Below the pieces are notes generated by a model. The model did not search any database. It saw only the letters and a list, made by a program, of their open reading frames with translations, and had not been told where the DNA came from. DNA of 64,000 nt from assembly GCA_963697355.1 (NCBI GenBank), contig CAVONV010000005.1, positions 1 through 64,000 of the forward strand, read 5' to 3'. This document shows, piece after piece, positions 56,076 to 63,577 of the stretch. The position numbers were made by a program, and so were the translations under genes. Within the stretch, counting starts at the first letter, position 1. Every line of letters starts with the position of its first letter. Source of the DNA: CAVONV01 sp963697355 (GTDB taxonomy: Bacteria; Acidobacteriota; Vicinamibacteria; Marinacidobacterales; DATDRI01).

Positions 56076-56142
56076 CTTGTTCCTTAAAACGACACGTCAT
56101 GGCCCCAAATCAGCAACTTGTTCCTTAGATCGACACCTCATG
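56076..56142 (-). repeat. Pair of 26-base direct repeats, possible IS21-type end
   Basis: Copies at 56076-56101 and 56117-56142 differ at three positions. On the minus strand each reads as TGTCGTTTTAAGGAACAAG or TGTCGATCTAAGGAACAAG. Elements of the IS21 family end in TGT with several such sub-repeats, so this may be the stump of one. No istA/istB gene or matching second end was found in the window. Confidence 0.4.
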
Positions 56143-56319
56143 CGGGAAAGATCACAAAAGGTCACATGCACGTCATAAGGCTATTGCTGTCAAACAAAAC
56201 AACGGAATAACGTGCCTCGCACTTTTTGCGTTTCGTGCTAAGCATTTGTAGCTATTCGGCCATTTTTAGATATTGAAAGCTCGGTGGTGTCCACAGAGAT
56301 TTCAAGCTAAAATCTTCCC

Positions 56320-57507
56320 ATGCTTGAGAGATCCGAAGAGCTCGAGAAGGTCGAAGGTTACCTATCGCGGTACCCGGTAGTGGCCATCGTCGGTGCTAGA
56401 CAGGTGGGGAAGACGACCTTGGCACGTGCCATCGCCAAGAGATGGCGCCGCGGGCGGGTGACCGTTTTCGACCTGGAGGAGTCCTCGGATCGGGCCCGAC
56501 TCGAAGATCCGATGCTTGCGCTAAAAGAGCTGAAGGGCCTCGTGGTGTTGGATGAGATCCAACGGCTCCCAGAGGTCTTTCGAACCCTAAGAGTGTTGGC
56601 TGACCGACCTCGGCGTCGCACGCAATTCTTGGTATTGGGAAGCGCCTCTCCAGATCTCTTGAAACAGAGTTCCGAGTCGCTGGCCGGGCGGATCATGTAC
56701 CACGAGCTCAAGGGCTTCTCGCTGGAAGAAGTCGGAACCCGCAGACTAAAGCAACTTTGGCTACGAGGCGGGTTTCCGCGTTCCTTGCTGGCGCGTTCAA
56801 ACGAATTGAGCTTCGAGTGGAGACGGACCTTCATGCGCACGTTTCTGGAGCGCGATCTTCCTCAACTGGGTGTGCAAATTCCCTCGCAGACGCTCGGACG
56901 TTTTTGGACGATGGTTGCTCACTACCACGGACAGATCTGGAATGCGTCGGAGTTCGCTCGCTCGTTTGGCGTGGCCGACACAACCATCAGGCGGTATTTG
57001 GATGTCATGATTTCGACCTATGTCATGCGACAGTTGTTGCCTTTCAGCGAGAACCTTGGCAAGCGTCAGATCAAATCACCCAAGGTATATATTGCGGACA
57101 GCGGACTTCTCCACGCTTTGCTCAATCTGCACGACATGGTCGATCTCGAAGGCCACCCCAAGGTCGGTGCGTCTTGGGAGGGTTTCGCCATGGATGCGGT
57201 CATCCGGCAACTCGGGGCTCGAGCAGAAGAGTGCTATTTCTGGGGAACCCACTCTGGTGCCGAACTGGATCTTCTCGTGGTTCGCGGTCGTCATCGCCTA
57301 GGTTTCGAGTTCAAACGAACGGTCGCGCCGAAGGTCACTCGGTCCATGCGAGAGGCAATAAGGGACCTCAGCCTTGAGCGCCTAGACGTGATCCACGCCG
57401 GGGAATCGACTTTCCCTTTGGCCGATAGGATCCGTGCGGTGGCCCTGACCCAGATCACAGGAGAACTGACGCCCAAGAAGAAAGCTGCTGGGCGTAGGCT
57501 ACGATAG
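56320..57507 (+). CDS. AAA_14/DUF4143 family ATPase
   Basis: 395 residues. The N-terminal ATPase part has a Walker A motif (VGARQVGKTTLARAI), a Walker B-like stretch (LVVLDEIQRLP) and a sensor-like FLVLGSASPDLL. LWLRGGFPRSLL starts the link to the C-terminal DUF4143 domain (FWTMVAHYHGQIWNASEFAR, TIRRYLDVMISTYVMRQL) and a PD-(D/E)xK-like core (GAELDLLVVRGRHRLGFEFK). The family is common in genomic islands and of unknown function, possibly a DNA-acting or restriction-type nuclease. No partner gene is beside it. Its 3' end overlaps a remnant on the other strand. Confidence 0.85.
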   Translation: MLERSEELEKVEGYLSRYPVVAIVGARQVGKTTLARAIAKRWRRGRVTVFDLEESSDRARLEDPMLALKELKGLVVLDEIQRLPEVFRTLRVLADRPRRRTQFLVLGSASPDLLKQSSESLAGRIMYHELKGFSLEEVGTRRLKQLWLRGGFPRSLLARSNELSFEWRRTFMRTFLERDLPQLGVQIPSQTLGRFWTMVAHYHGQIWNASEFARSFGVADTTIRRYLDVMISTYVMRQLLPFSENLGKRQIKSPKVYIADSGLLHALLNLHDMVDLEGHPKVGASWEGFAMDAVIRQLGARAEECYFWGTHSGAELDLLVVRGRHRLGFEFKRTVAPKVTRSMREAIRDLSLERLDVIHAGESTFPLADRIRAVALTQITGELTPKKKAAGRRLR

Positions 57508-57511
57508 CCAC

Positions 57512-57736
57512 GGTGCCGATGGCGGCGAGCAAGTAGGCGAGAAGGAACCTCAGGTCGCTGTCATCTTCGTCGAGCGACAGCCATGTGAAGGGAAGCTCTT
57601 GCCGCTCGACCCATTGGCTGACGAGCACGCTCTTGCCAGAGCCGGCGGGAGCCGAAACCAGGGTCAGCTTGTTTCTTTTACCTTGCCACGCCGCATTTGA
57701 AACAAGAATCAAGTGAGAGGACAAAGATTCCGACAC
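57512..57736 (-). pseudogene. N-terminal ATPase fragment of a MalT/LuxR-type regulator
   Basis: About 75 codons read LTLVSAPAGSGKSVLVSQWV (P-loop) and LPFTWLSLDEDDSDLRFLLAYLLAA, the start of the STAND ATPase domain of large MalT-like LuxR regulators, which normally have about 900 residues. After LLAAIGTVA similarity stops; the remainder runs into the end of the DUF4143 gene. It is thus a truncated leftover, placed against the ATPase gene by rearrangement. Confidence 0.65.
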
Positions 57737-57865
57737 CTAAAACGCGGGAACTGCTAGGGATGTGAATATCGCAGAGTCGGCGGCGAAATGGGTAGAACTA
57801 CACCGCGCCGGAAAGGAAGAAACCCGCTGCTCGCTGAACAACCGCCATTCTGAGCAGCCGGAGCT

Positions 57866-58168
57866 CTATCTGACCTTCTCTTCCTGGAGTCTTTCCTGAA
57901 CCCAGTGGTTCAGCAGAGTCTGGGGCGAGACGCCATGAAACTTCGCTAAGTCGCGAATCCTGTCTGACAGAGCGGAATCGGTCGTTCCGTAGTCCACTTG
58001 GATTGGAGACGTGTTCCGCAGAAAAAGCCCAGGTGGGTAGTAAGTGATTAGCCGTTTACCCTTCGGGTGAAAGTGGTCGGGATTTCGCCTAGGTGACTGT
58101 CGATGCTGCTGGACGAGCAGGAGACCGTTTTTGCTCTTCGTGCCGCTTACGACCGTCGTCGCACACAA
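57866..58168 (-). CDS. Hypothetical protein with CopG-like C-terminus
   Basis: Up to 100 residues. The last 40 (TDSALSDRIRDLAKFHGV, then SPQTLLNHWVQERLQEEKV) resemble the helix pair of ribbon-helix-helix/CopG-type antitoxins, where a gvs-x-x-tLL-x-x-wv-x-x-rl pattern is frequent. The N-terminal half has no recognisable family. Given that it lies directly behind higA on the same strand, it may be a further antitoxin or a remnant of one. The start is uncertain. Confidence 0.3.
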   Translation of the reverse strand: MCATTVVSGTKSKNGLLLVQQHRQSPRRNPDHFHPKGKRLITYYPPGLFLRNTSPIQVDYGTTDSALSDRIRDLAKFHGVSPQTLLNHWVQERLQEEKVR

Positions 58169-58195
58169 CTCAAAGTCAGGTGAAAACTGGTACGA

Positions 58196-58466
58196 TTATG
58201 CCACCTGCTCTCTTCGCTTCTTGGCGCGATTTAGATCGTAGGTGGCCTGCAAATTCATCCATAGTTTTGCAGTAGTACCTAACGCTTCAGCGAGATCCCA
58301 GAGCTGCGTCAGCCGTTATTCCGCGCTTGCCATTGATAAGCTCGTTGAGACGGGCCCGCGTCCATCCTATTTTCTCCGCGAAAGCAGTCTGCGTGATTCC
58401 TGTCGGATTTAGAAACTCCTCGAGGAGAATTTCACCAGGATGAAACGGATTAGTTGGTTGCCTCAT
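58196..58466 (-). pseudogene. higA: HigA antitoxin, broken by a 1-base frameshift
   Basis: From ATG 58466 (GGAGGATT upstream) the frame reads NPFHPGEILLEEFLNPTG, AFAEKIGWTRARLNELING and KRGITADAAL, the HigA pattern, and then stops early. The other frame continues DLAEALGTTAKLWMNLQATYDL to a stop at 58196-58198. One more G (C on the plus strand) in the run at 58297-58299 restores a protein of about 90 residues. It follows higB by 16 bases, the normal toxin-first order of higBA. Confidence 0.8.
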
Positions 58467-58482
58467 AAACAATCCTCCGCTA

Positions 58483-58775
58483 TCAGTGGTAATCAATGAC
58501 TTGCACTTCAAAAGCGTTGCCATTTTGCCACCGAAAAACGATTCGCCACTGGTCATTGATGCGAATTGAATGAAAACCTCTCCAGTCGCCCTTGAGGGCT
58601 TCCAATCTGTTACCGGGTGGTTTGCGCAGATCCTGGAGCTCTGCCGCGTCATATAAAAACAAAAGCTTGCGGCGCGCTCTTCGGTGTAACGCCCTCCGGG
58701 AGTTCGGCTGACCGACTTTGTAGCCTTGTCGTCATAGAGATCCTCGGCCAGTCGATTCCCAAAGCTTTGTATCAC
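58483..58775 (-). pseudogene. higB: HigB toxin (RelE superfamily), broken by a 1-base frameshift
   Basis: The GTG-started frame reads IQSFGNRLAEDLYDDKATKS and then loses the family pattern. In the next frame ALHRRARRKLLFLYDAAELQ, KPPGNRLEALKGDWRGFHSI and RINDQWRIVFRWQNG follow, ending VQVIDYH at 58483. This is the full HigB fold including the conserved basic and aromatic residues of the mRNA-cleaving site. Adding one C (plus-strand G run at 58698-58700) restores SRTPRRALHRRARRK and about 98 residues. The intact reconstruction suggests that the break is a base-calling error. Confidence 0.82.
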
Positions 58776-58780
58776 ATTAA

Positions 58781-58805
58781 GATAATATCATAACATGATA
58801 ATATC
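58781..58805. promoter_or_regulatory. Operator-like inverted repeat before higBA
   Basis: GATAATATCAT and ATGATAATATC face each other across a 3-base centre with two mismatches, 5 bases before the higB GTG. The AT-rich arms contain -10-like TATTAT on the minus strand, so this is probably the autoregulated promoter; the very short distance suggests a leaderless or nearly leaderless transcript. Confidence 0.45.
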
Positions 58806-59179
58806 TTGACCTTTCCCGTATAGGCGACGGAGATGCCTTCCCTCGAAACACTCGCTCGCGAAGTTGGCTTGCCAGCCGTAGCTCGATGCATTGAGGCTCA
58901 GTGTCGAGCGAAGGCTGGTGCCGAAGGGGGGATTCGTTCGGACTACTTGGATAACAACCTGATGGCGTGCGACTTTCGCCCTTAAGTGGTTGAGCGATAG
59001 CGACCTCGGTCATCAACTGAGTCCTCTCTAGCCCTTCCGAGTCCTCTGGAATCCTCCCCGGTTTTGGAGACGTTTTGGAGACGGTTGATAAAGCGCCCCA
59101 AGGCGCTGGTTCGAGCTCGCGTCTCGGGCTCGTGTGGAGCTTCTGCAACAACCAACGCGCGGAGTGCTGCCTGCTTTTC
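58806..59179. other. Intergenic region, nothing recognised
   Basis: One open frame (58777-59229, minus) covers the stretch but has erratic composition and no family pattern. I see no tRNA, despite a GGTTCGA at 59104-59110 which lacks the matching stems. Confidence 0.4.
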
Positions 59180-60146
59180 CTAGTCGAGCCAACCGTTCGA
59201 TCGGAAGTAGCGGTAGAGGCCGAGGGCAATCAAGGCCATGACACCTAGGGTGATGGGATAAGCGTAGGGAAGGTGCAGTTCCGGCATGACGTCGAAGTTC
59301 ATACCGTAGATCCCGGCCAAGAGCGTCAACGGGAGAAAAATCGCTGAAATTACGGTGAGCACAGCCAGCCGCTTGTTCGTCTTCTCCTGCTGGTTCGTAT
59401 CGTAGCGCTGCTGCAGATCGGCGAGGTGTTTCTCCAGCCGGTCCACCGTCCGGTCGGCGAAAGACATGTTGCGCGATACGAGATCGAACGTCTCAGCCAA
59501 GCTCCTCAAATCGAGGTACGGTTCGTGGACCATTCTCAAAAGGTCGAACAACGCTTGCTGCTCTCCCACCACCGTGTCGAGTCTGCGAAGAGCGCCTTTT
59601 CGATGCAGGATCTCGTCAGCGACGACGTCGTTCGGAGAGCGATCCATGCGCTCGTCCAGCGCGTAGATCGTTTTTTTCAAAGAGGCGGCGAACCGAATAC
59701 TTTGGCCGGAGAGCAAGAGCACCATCGTCGCCACCAAGCCGGTGGTCGTCGCCTGGGACGGATGTACCCTGTCTTGCAGACCTTCAGCGATCTGCTCGAG
59801 GACGGATATCGTTCCTCGGTGCAGGGTGATGACGAGCCCGGTGAGACAGAGGAAGCTAAGCTCTACGGGGTCCGACTCGGTCCCTCCGGCGTGAACGGGA
59901 AACTCGAAAAAGACCGCCGCATCGAGCGGTACGACCCGTGACATCTCGCCCGCTGCCAGGCAGCACTCTCTCGCCGCGCCGCTCAGCCCGATCGTTCTGG
60001 AGCCACCGATCGAGCTCTTTCGGCTCGTATCCGTCGACATCGGCCCAGAACGACGCCTCCTTCCTCCTCCAGGTGTCGACCGCGACTTCGGGGTCGGCCG
60101 ACACCAACCCCCTCTTGTCATCGATTTTCCACCACGAGACCTTCAT
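59180..60146 (-). pseudogene. CorA-type divalent cation transporter, broken by a 1-base frameshift
   Basis: Carries magnesium or similar ions (or zinc, in ZntB-like members). The C-terminal part has long coiled helices, then AVLTVISAIFLPLTLLAG and the signature YGMNF with a second membrane helix and a short cytosolic end, the classic CorA layout. The N-terminal domain begins at ATG 60146 (VSWWKIDDKRGLVSADPE, ASFWADVDGYEPKELDRWLQ) in another frame. Removing one base of the TT pair at 59995-59996 joins them as RWLQTIGLSGAARECCLAAG, about 322 residues. It lies 23 bases after the channel gene and may be in one operon with it and cls. Confidence 0.82.
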
Positions 60147-60169
60147 GACCAGCCTACTCTTGAAAAAAG

Positions 60170-60607
60170 CTAGGCCTCTTCGCTGACCTTGCTGCCAAAA
60201 TAGACGCGCTGCACGAAAGCAACAATGAGTGCGGCCGTCCAGCCGAACATGATGGTGCCATTGGCGGCCTCGAAGGAAGCCAGGAGCCGCCACTGGTCTC
60301 CGACAACGAGGTCCCCATAACCGAGCGTGGTAAACGTAACCGTCGAAAAGTAGAGCGCCGGCTCTAACGATGCAAAGGCGCCGAGCTCGACGTAGGTTGC
60401 CGCCCAGATTCCCGCTTCGACGAGCGATGCGAGAAACATCATGAGAACCAGCGCCGCTACCAGAGTCGCCTTGGCGAGTGGTGAGCGCAGGTGTACGCGT
60501 TCGACGTGCCCACGCCGCAGCGTTCGGAAGGCGGCCACCATCCCGGTGGCGTGCACCACGGTGGTTACAACCGTCAAAACGCAGCCAAGTATCAATTGAT
60601 ACAGCAT
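60170..60607 (-). CDS. Two-TM potassium channel protein
   Basis: 145 residues with hydrophobic segments at about 5-25, 48-70 and 112-135. The pore loop ALYFSTVTFTTLGYGDLVVGDQW holds the potassium selectivity filter T-L-G-Y-G-D between the last two helices (Ion_trans_2 pattern). There is no RCK/TrkA_N regulatory domain, so gating must come from elsewhere. It is located between the cardiolipin synthase and CorA genes on the same strand. Confidence 0.82.
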   Translation of the reverse strand: MLYQLILGCVLTVVTTVVHATGMVAAFRTLRRGHVERVHLRSPLAKATLVAALVLMMFLASLVEAGIWAATYVELGAFASLEPALYFSTVTFTTLGYGDLVVGDQWRLLASFEAANGTIMFGWTAALIVAFVQRVYFGSKVSEEA

Positions 60608-60691
60608 GGAAGCTTATTCTACATGATTTGCCCTAGGCTTTCGGCCCGCTTCTTCAAGATGGGAGCAGCCGCACGCTTTAGTAGGTTTGTC

Positions 60692-62167
60692 TCAAAGAAG
60701 AGGTGCCGTGAGCCGTGCCACCGATACGGCGAGACGTTTCAGGAACGAGGCGCCGTGGAGCGATGCCGGGTCGTAGGGTTCGGACTGCGCGAGGTCGTTC
60801 AAAAGCATTTTTTCAATCTGAAGCGCGAAAGGCTTGTCGACGAACAAAGCGTTCACCTCGAACTGAAGCCGGAACGACCGATTGTCGAAGTTGGTGCTTC
60901 CCACCGTCGATACGTCGTCGTCGACGAGAAAGACCTTCTGGTGCATGAAGCCCGGCATGTGCCGATAAAAGCGGATCCCGACGCCGTCGAGCTCCTCCAT
61001 GAACCAAAGCGTTGCGAGATCCACGACGAGATCGTCGGATTTGTCGGGAACGATGACGCGGACATCCACGCCGCGCAGTGCCGCAAGACGAAGCGCGTTC
61101 ATCACGGCAGGGTCCGGCACGAAGTAAGGGGTTGCGATCCAGATTCGCTCCTTGGCGGCGTTCAGGGCGTGGACGAAGAAGAGCTCGGCCGATTCCAAGT
61201 CGCTTACCGGTGAGATGGGTACCACCATCGCCATGACGTCCGCGCCGTCCGGCGCCGACTGAGGCTCCCAGCTCCACTCGGGAATGCTGCGCTTGGCCCA
61301 GTACCAGTCGGCGAGGAAGACGGCCTGGGCAAGCTGAGCCGCGGGTCCGGTGATATGCACGTGGGTGTCACGCCAAGGACCGATCTTGGGATCGAGGCCG
61401 AGGTACTCGTCGCCCACGTTGTGGCCGCCGATCCAGCTCTCCACACCGTCTACGATGACGCTCTTGCGGTGGTTTCTGAAGTTGAGTTGGAATCGGTTGC
61501 GTCTTCCCAGCGTCGAGTTGAATTTCGAGGTGCCGATGCCCGCTGCTTCGAGCTCGTCGAGGTAGGCACGCGGTAGGTCTTTGCTTCCGATCTCGTCGTA
61601 GAGGAAGAAGACGTCGACCCCACGTTTCGCGCAGTCGATCATGGCGGCTTTGAGGCGCCGCCCGAGCCCGTCGTCACGAACGATATAGAACTGAACGAGG
61701 GCGTAGTGCTCGGCGCGGCGGAGTCCCTCGAGAATGCTGTCGAAGGTCGCCTGTCCGTCCACCAGGAGCTCGACCGCGTTGCCTCGAAGGAGCGGCGTGT
61801 GGGCGATCTTCTTCAACGCCTCGTAGTTGGGGAGCCGCTCGACCGTCTCGACTTCGTAGGGATCGAGCACGTCGTGCAGGTGAGCGACGAGCCTTTCCAC
61901 GTCCTTCTGGCGGTCGTTCCACGCCTCCACATAGCCCTCGAACTGGCGGCGACCGAATACCCAATACATGGGAACCGCGAGGTAGGGGAATGTGTTCAGA
62001 CTGACGCCCCAGGCAATCGCGCCCTGAGCCGTCCGGTTTTTCATGATTGCATGGACCGAGGATAGAAAGCCGAGCGTGTGGAAGAAGAGCACGATCGAGG
62101 TCAGCATGGGAAGTCTCCGTCGCCACCAAGGTGGTTTCGATTTCGCGGTTTTGTCATTGTCTGCCAC
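60692..62167 (-). CDS. cls: Cardiolipin synthase
   Basis: Joins two phosphatidylglycerols to cardiolipin at the inner membrane. About 491 residues: two N-terminal membrane segments (LTSIVLFFHTLGFLSSVHAI and GAIAWGVSLNTFPYLAVPMYW), then two phospholipase-D halves with catalytic motifs HRKSVIVDG (His233) and HQKVFLVDD (His409), each followed by the usual G-G/S-x-N turn (WIGGHNVGDEYLG, TVGSTNFDNRSF). The start is a GTG with GGAGAAGA directly upstream. This fits the ClsA-type size and layout. It sits upstream of the channel and CorA genes, 84 bases from the channel. Confidence 0.92.
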   Translation of the reverse strand: MADNDKTAKSKPPWWRRRLPMLTSIVLFFHTLGFLSSVHAIMKNRTAQGAIAWGVSLNTFPYLAVPMYWVFGRRQFEGYVEAWNDRQKDVERLVAHLHDVLDPYEVETVERLPNYEALKKIAHTPLLRGNAVELLVDGQATFDSILEGLRRAEHYALVQFYIVRDDGLGRRLKAAMIDCAKRGVDVFFLYDEIGSKDLPRAYLDELEAAGIGTSKFNSTLGRRNRFQLNFRNHRKSVIVDGVESWIGGHNVGDEYLGLDPKIGPWRDTHVHITGPAAQLAQAVFLADWYWAKRSIPEWSWEPQSAPDGADVMAMVVPISPVSDLESAELFFVHALNAAKERIWIATPYFVPDPAVMNALRLAALRGVDVRVIVPDKSDDLVVDLATLWFMEELDGVGIRFYRHMPGFMHQKVFLVDDDVSTVGSTNFDNRSFRLQFEVNALFVDKPFALQIEKMLLNDLAQSEPYDPASLHGASFLKRLAVSVARLTAPLL

Positions 62168-62373
62168 TTTCTCTTCTCCATGATGTGCGTTGGTCTAGTC
62201 TTCGATCGAATCGGCTGCGACGCGAAGCGAAGCCTCCGAGTTGGAAAAAAACGCGCCACGGCGCAGCGTCCCTGGAAGTTGGCCGATCGCTTGAAAGTCT
62301 ATCGGGGGCCGCCGGAAAATCCTGTTTGTCGGAAGACGACGCGGCGGCAACGTGGCAACCGCGTCGCCTCGAT

Positions 62374-62955
62374 TCACGCCGCCTCGACCGTCTCGACGCC
62401 CCGGCGCACGGCCATCCCCAGTCCGAGCAGCGAAGAGCCGCTGAACAGGAGCTTGATGCCGAACAAGGTTCCGAGTGCCCAGACGCCGGACAGGGGGAAC
62501 TGCCGCCAGATCATGAGCCCGAGCAAAAGAGTTACGATACCGTTCACCAGCATCCAGCCCCATCCTTCCGCCGGCCTCACGCCGAACGCGGCGAAGAGCT
62601 CTACGATCCCGGTCACGATGAAATAGGCGGCCAGGAACAGCGTCATGGATGCCAGCGCCGCGGCCGGCTGGTTCACCATGTAGACGCCGACCACGACCAT
62701 CAAGACGCCCATCAGGAACACCAGAACGCCTCGGCCGAACGCTCCCACCTTAAAAGCCAGGATGCACTGCGCGACCCCGCCGATGATCATCAAAATACCG
62801 ATCATCAGCGTGATCGAGAGCCCCGTTACTAAGGGAGCCGCGAGCGCCAGCACGCCGACGATGAGAAGGACGATCCCAATGCCGATGGCACTCCCTGCGC
62901 TTTCTTTGATCCCGTCGAGAAGGGTCTTTCCAAACGATTGAGCTTCATTTTCCAT
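62374..62955 (-). CDS. HdeD family membrane protein (DUF308)
   Basis: 193 residues with six hydrophobic helices in pairs, rich in glycine and valine (IGIGIVLLIVGVLALAAPLV, GVLVFLMGVLMVVVGVYMV), matching the DUF308/HdeD repeat. E. coli HdeD takes part in acid resistance at high cell density; in other bacteria the role is unproved. The start ATG at 62955 has AAGGAAGGAG upstream. It is 207 bases before cls on the same strand, and may belong to a general membrane-stress group. Confidence 0.82.
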   Translation of the reverse strand: MENEAQSFGKTLLDGIKESAGSAIGIGIVLLIVGVLALAAPLVTGLSITLMIGILMIIGGVAQCILAFKVGAFGRGVLVFLMGVLMVVVGVYMVNQPAAALASMTLFLAAYFIVTGIVELFAAFGVRPAEGWGWMLVNGIVTLLLGLMIWRQFPLSGVWALGTLFGIKLLFSGSSLLGLGMAVRRGVETVEAA

Positions 62956-63014
62956 GATTGCACTCCTTCCTTATTCGCGAATGGTACCGACCATCACGTT
63001 GTGATCCGGTCGTT

Positions 63015-63506
63015 TTATTGTTTTTTCACCGGCAGTCGTATGGGTTGACCCGGAGCGGCATCAAGAATCAGCTTGCCGTCGGCAACGACAAGGGTTCCAT
63101 TGACCAGTAGGGACTGCTTCCCCTTGTGGGCCATCAACATGGCCTGCTTCCTTGCCGGGCCGACCAGAAAGTCCGATAACTTGCCGGTTTGTGTGCCGTC
63201 TTTCTTCTTGAAGGTGAGGTCATTGAGGCGTGAATCAATCGCTCGCCCCAGGGTGGCCACGGGACCATCCGGCATCACGATCTGCTGATGCATGTACTGG
63301 GGAATGTGGCAGACAAAATAACCCGCATCATCGCCCGCCAGCTGAATGCCCCAGAAACCAAAGCGCTTATTGAGCTCGTAGTAGAGATCAAGGTCCACCG
63401 GCTTCTTCAGGTTCGACATGGGGTTCGACCGTTCGGTAATGGTCTTCCCCGGTTGCTTTGCAATTTCAGCGATTTCTTTCTGTACTTCTTCGAATGACTT
63501 TGTCAT
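63015..63506 (-). CDS. Hypothetical protein, possibly soluble enzyme-like domain
   Basis: 163 residues with no recognised family. The N-terminus is charged and helical (SFEEVQKEIAEIAKQPGKTI). The remainder seems a compact mixed fold (LYYELNKRFGFWGIQLAGDD, YFVCHIPQYMHQQIVMPDG), ending in beta-like repeats (LLVNGTLVVADGKLILDA). There is no signal peptide or membrane segment. GGAGAACGAAAG before the ATG supports translation. It lies between the HdeD gene and the serine hydrolase on the same strand with short gaps (59 and 71 bases). Confidence 0.5.
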   Translation of the reverse strand: MTKSFEEVQKEIAEIAKQPGKTITERSNPMSNLKKPVDLDLYYELNKRFGFWGIQLAGDDAGYFVCHIPQYMHQQIVMPDGPVATLGRAIDSRLNDLTFKKKDGTQTGKLSDFLVGPARKQAMLMAHKGKQSLLVNGTLVVADGKLILDAAPGQPIRLPVKKQ

Positions 63507-63577
63507 CTTTCGTTCTCCAGACCATGTTATGACGGCGTCGGCAGGGCATGATCCCGGACGTCAGTTGCCTTCTAGGT

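Noticed and set aside
59090..59180. Possible tRNA because of a GGTTCGA loop-like stretch
   Set aside because: No acceptor, D or anticodon stems can be drawn around it, and no other tRNA was found in the window.
58777..59229. Minus-strand gene of 150 codons upstream of higB
   Set aside because: Composition is serine/arginine-rich as in random GC-rich frames, and it overlaps the higBA operator and the CorA gene's 3' end.
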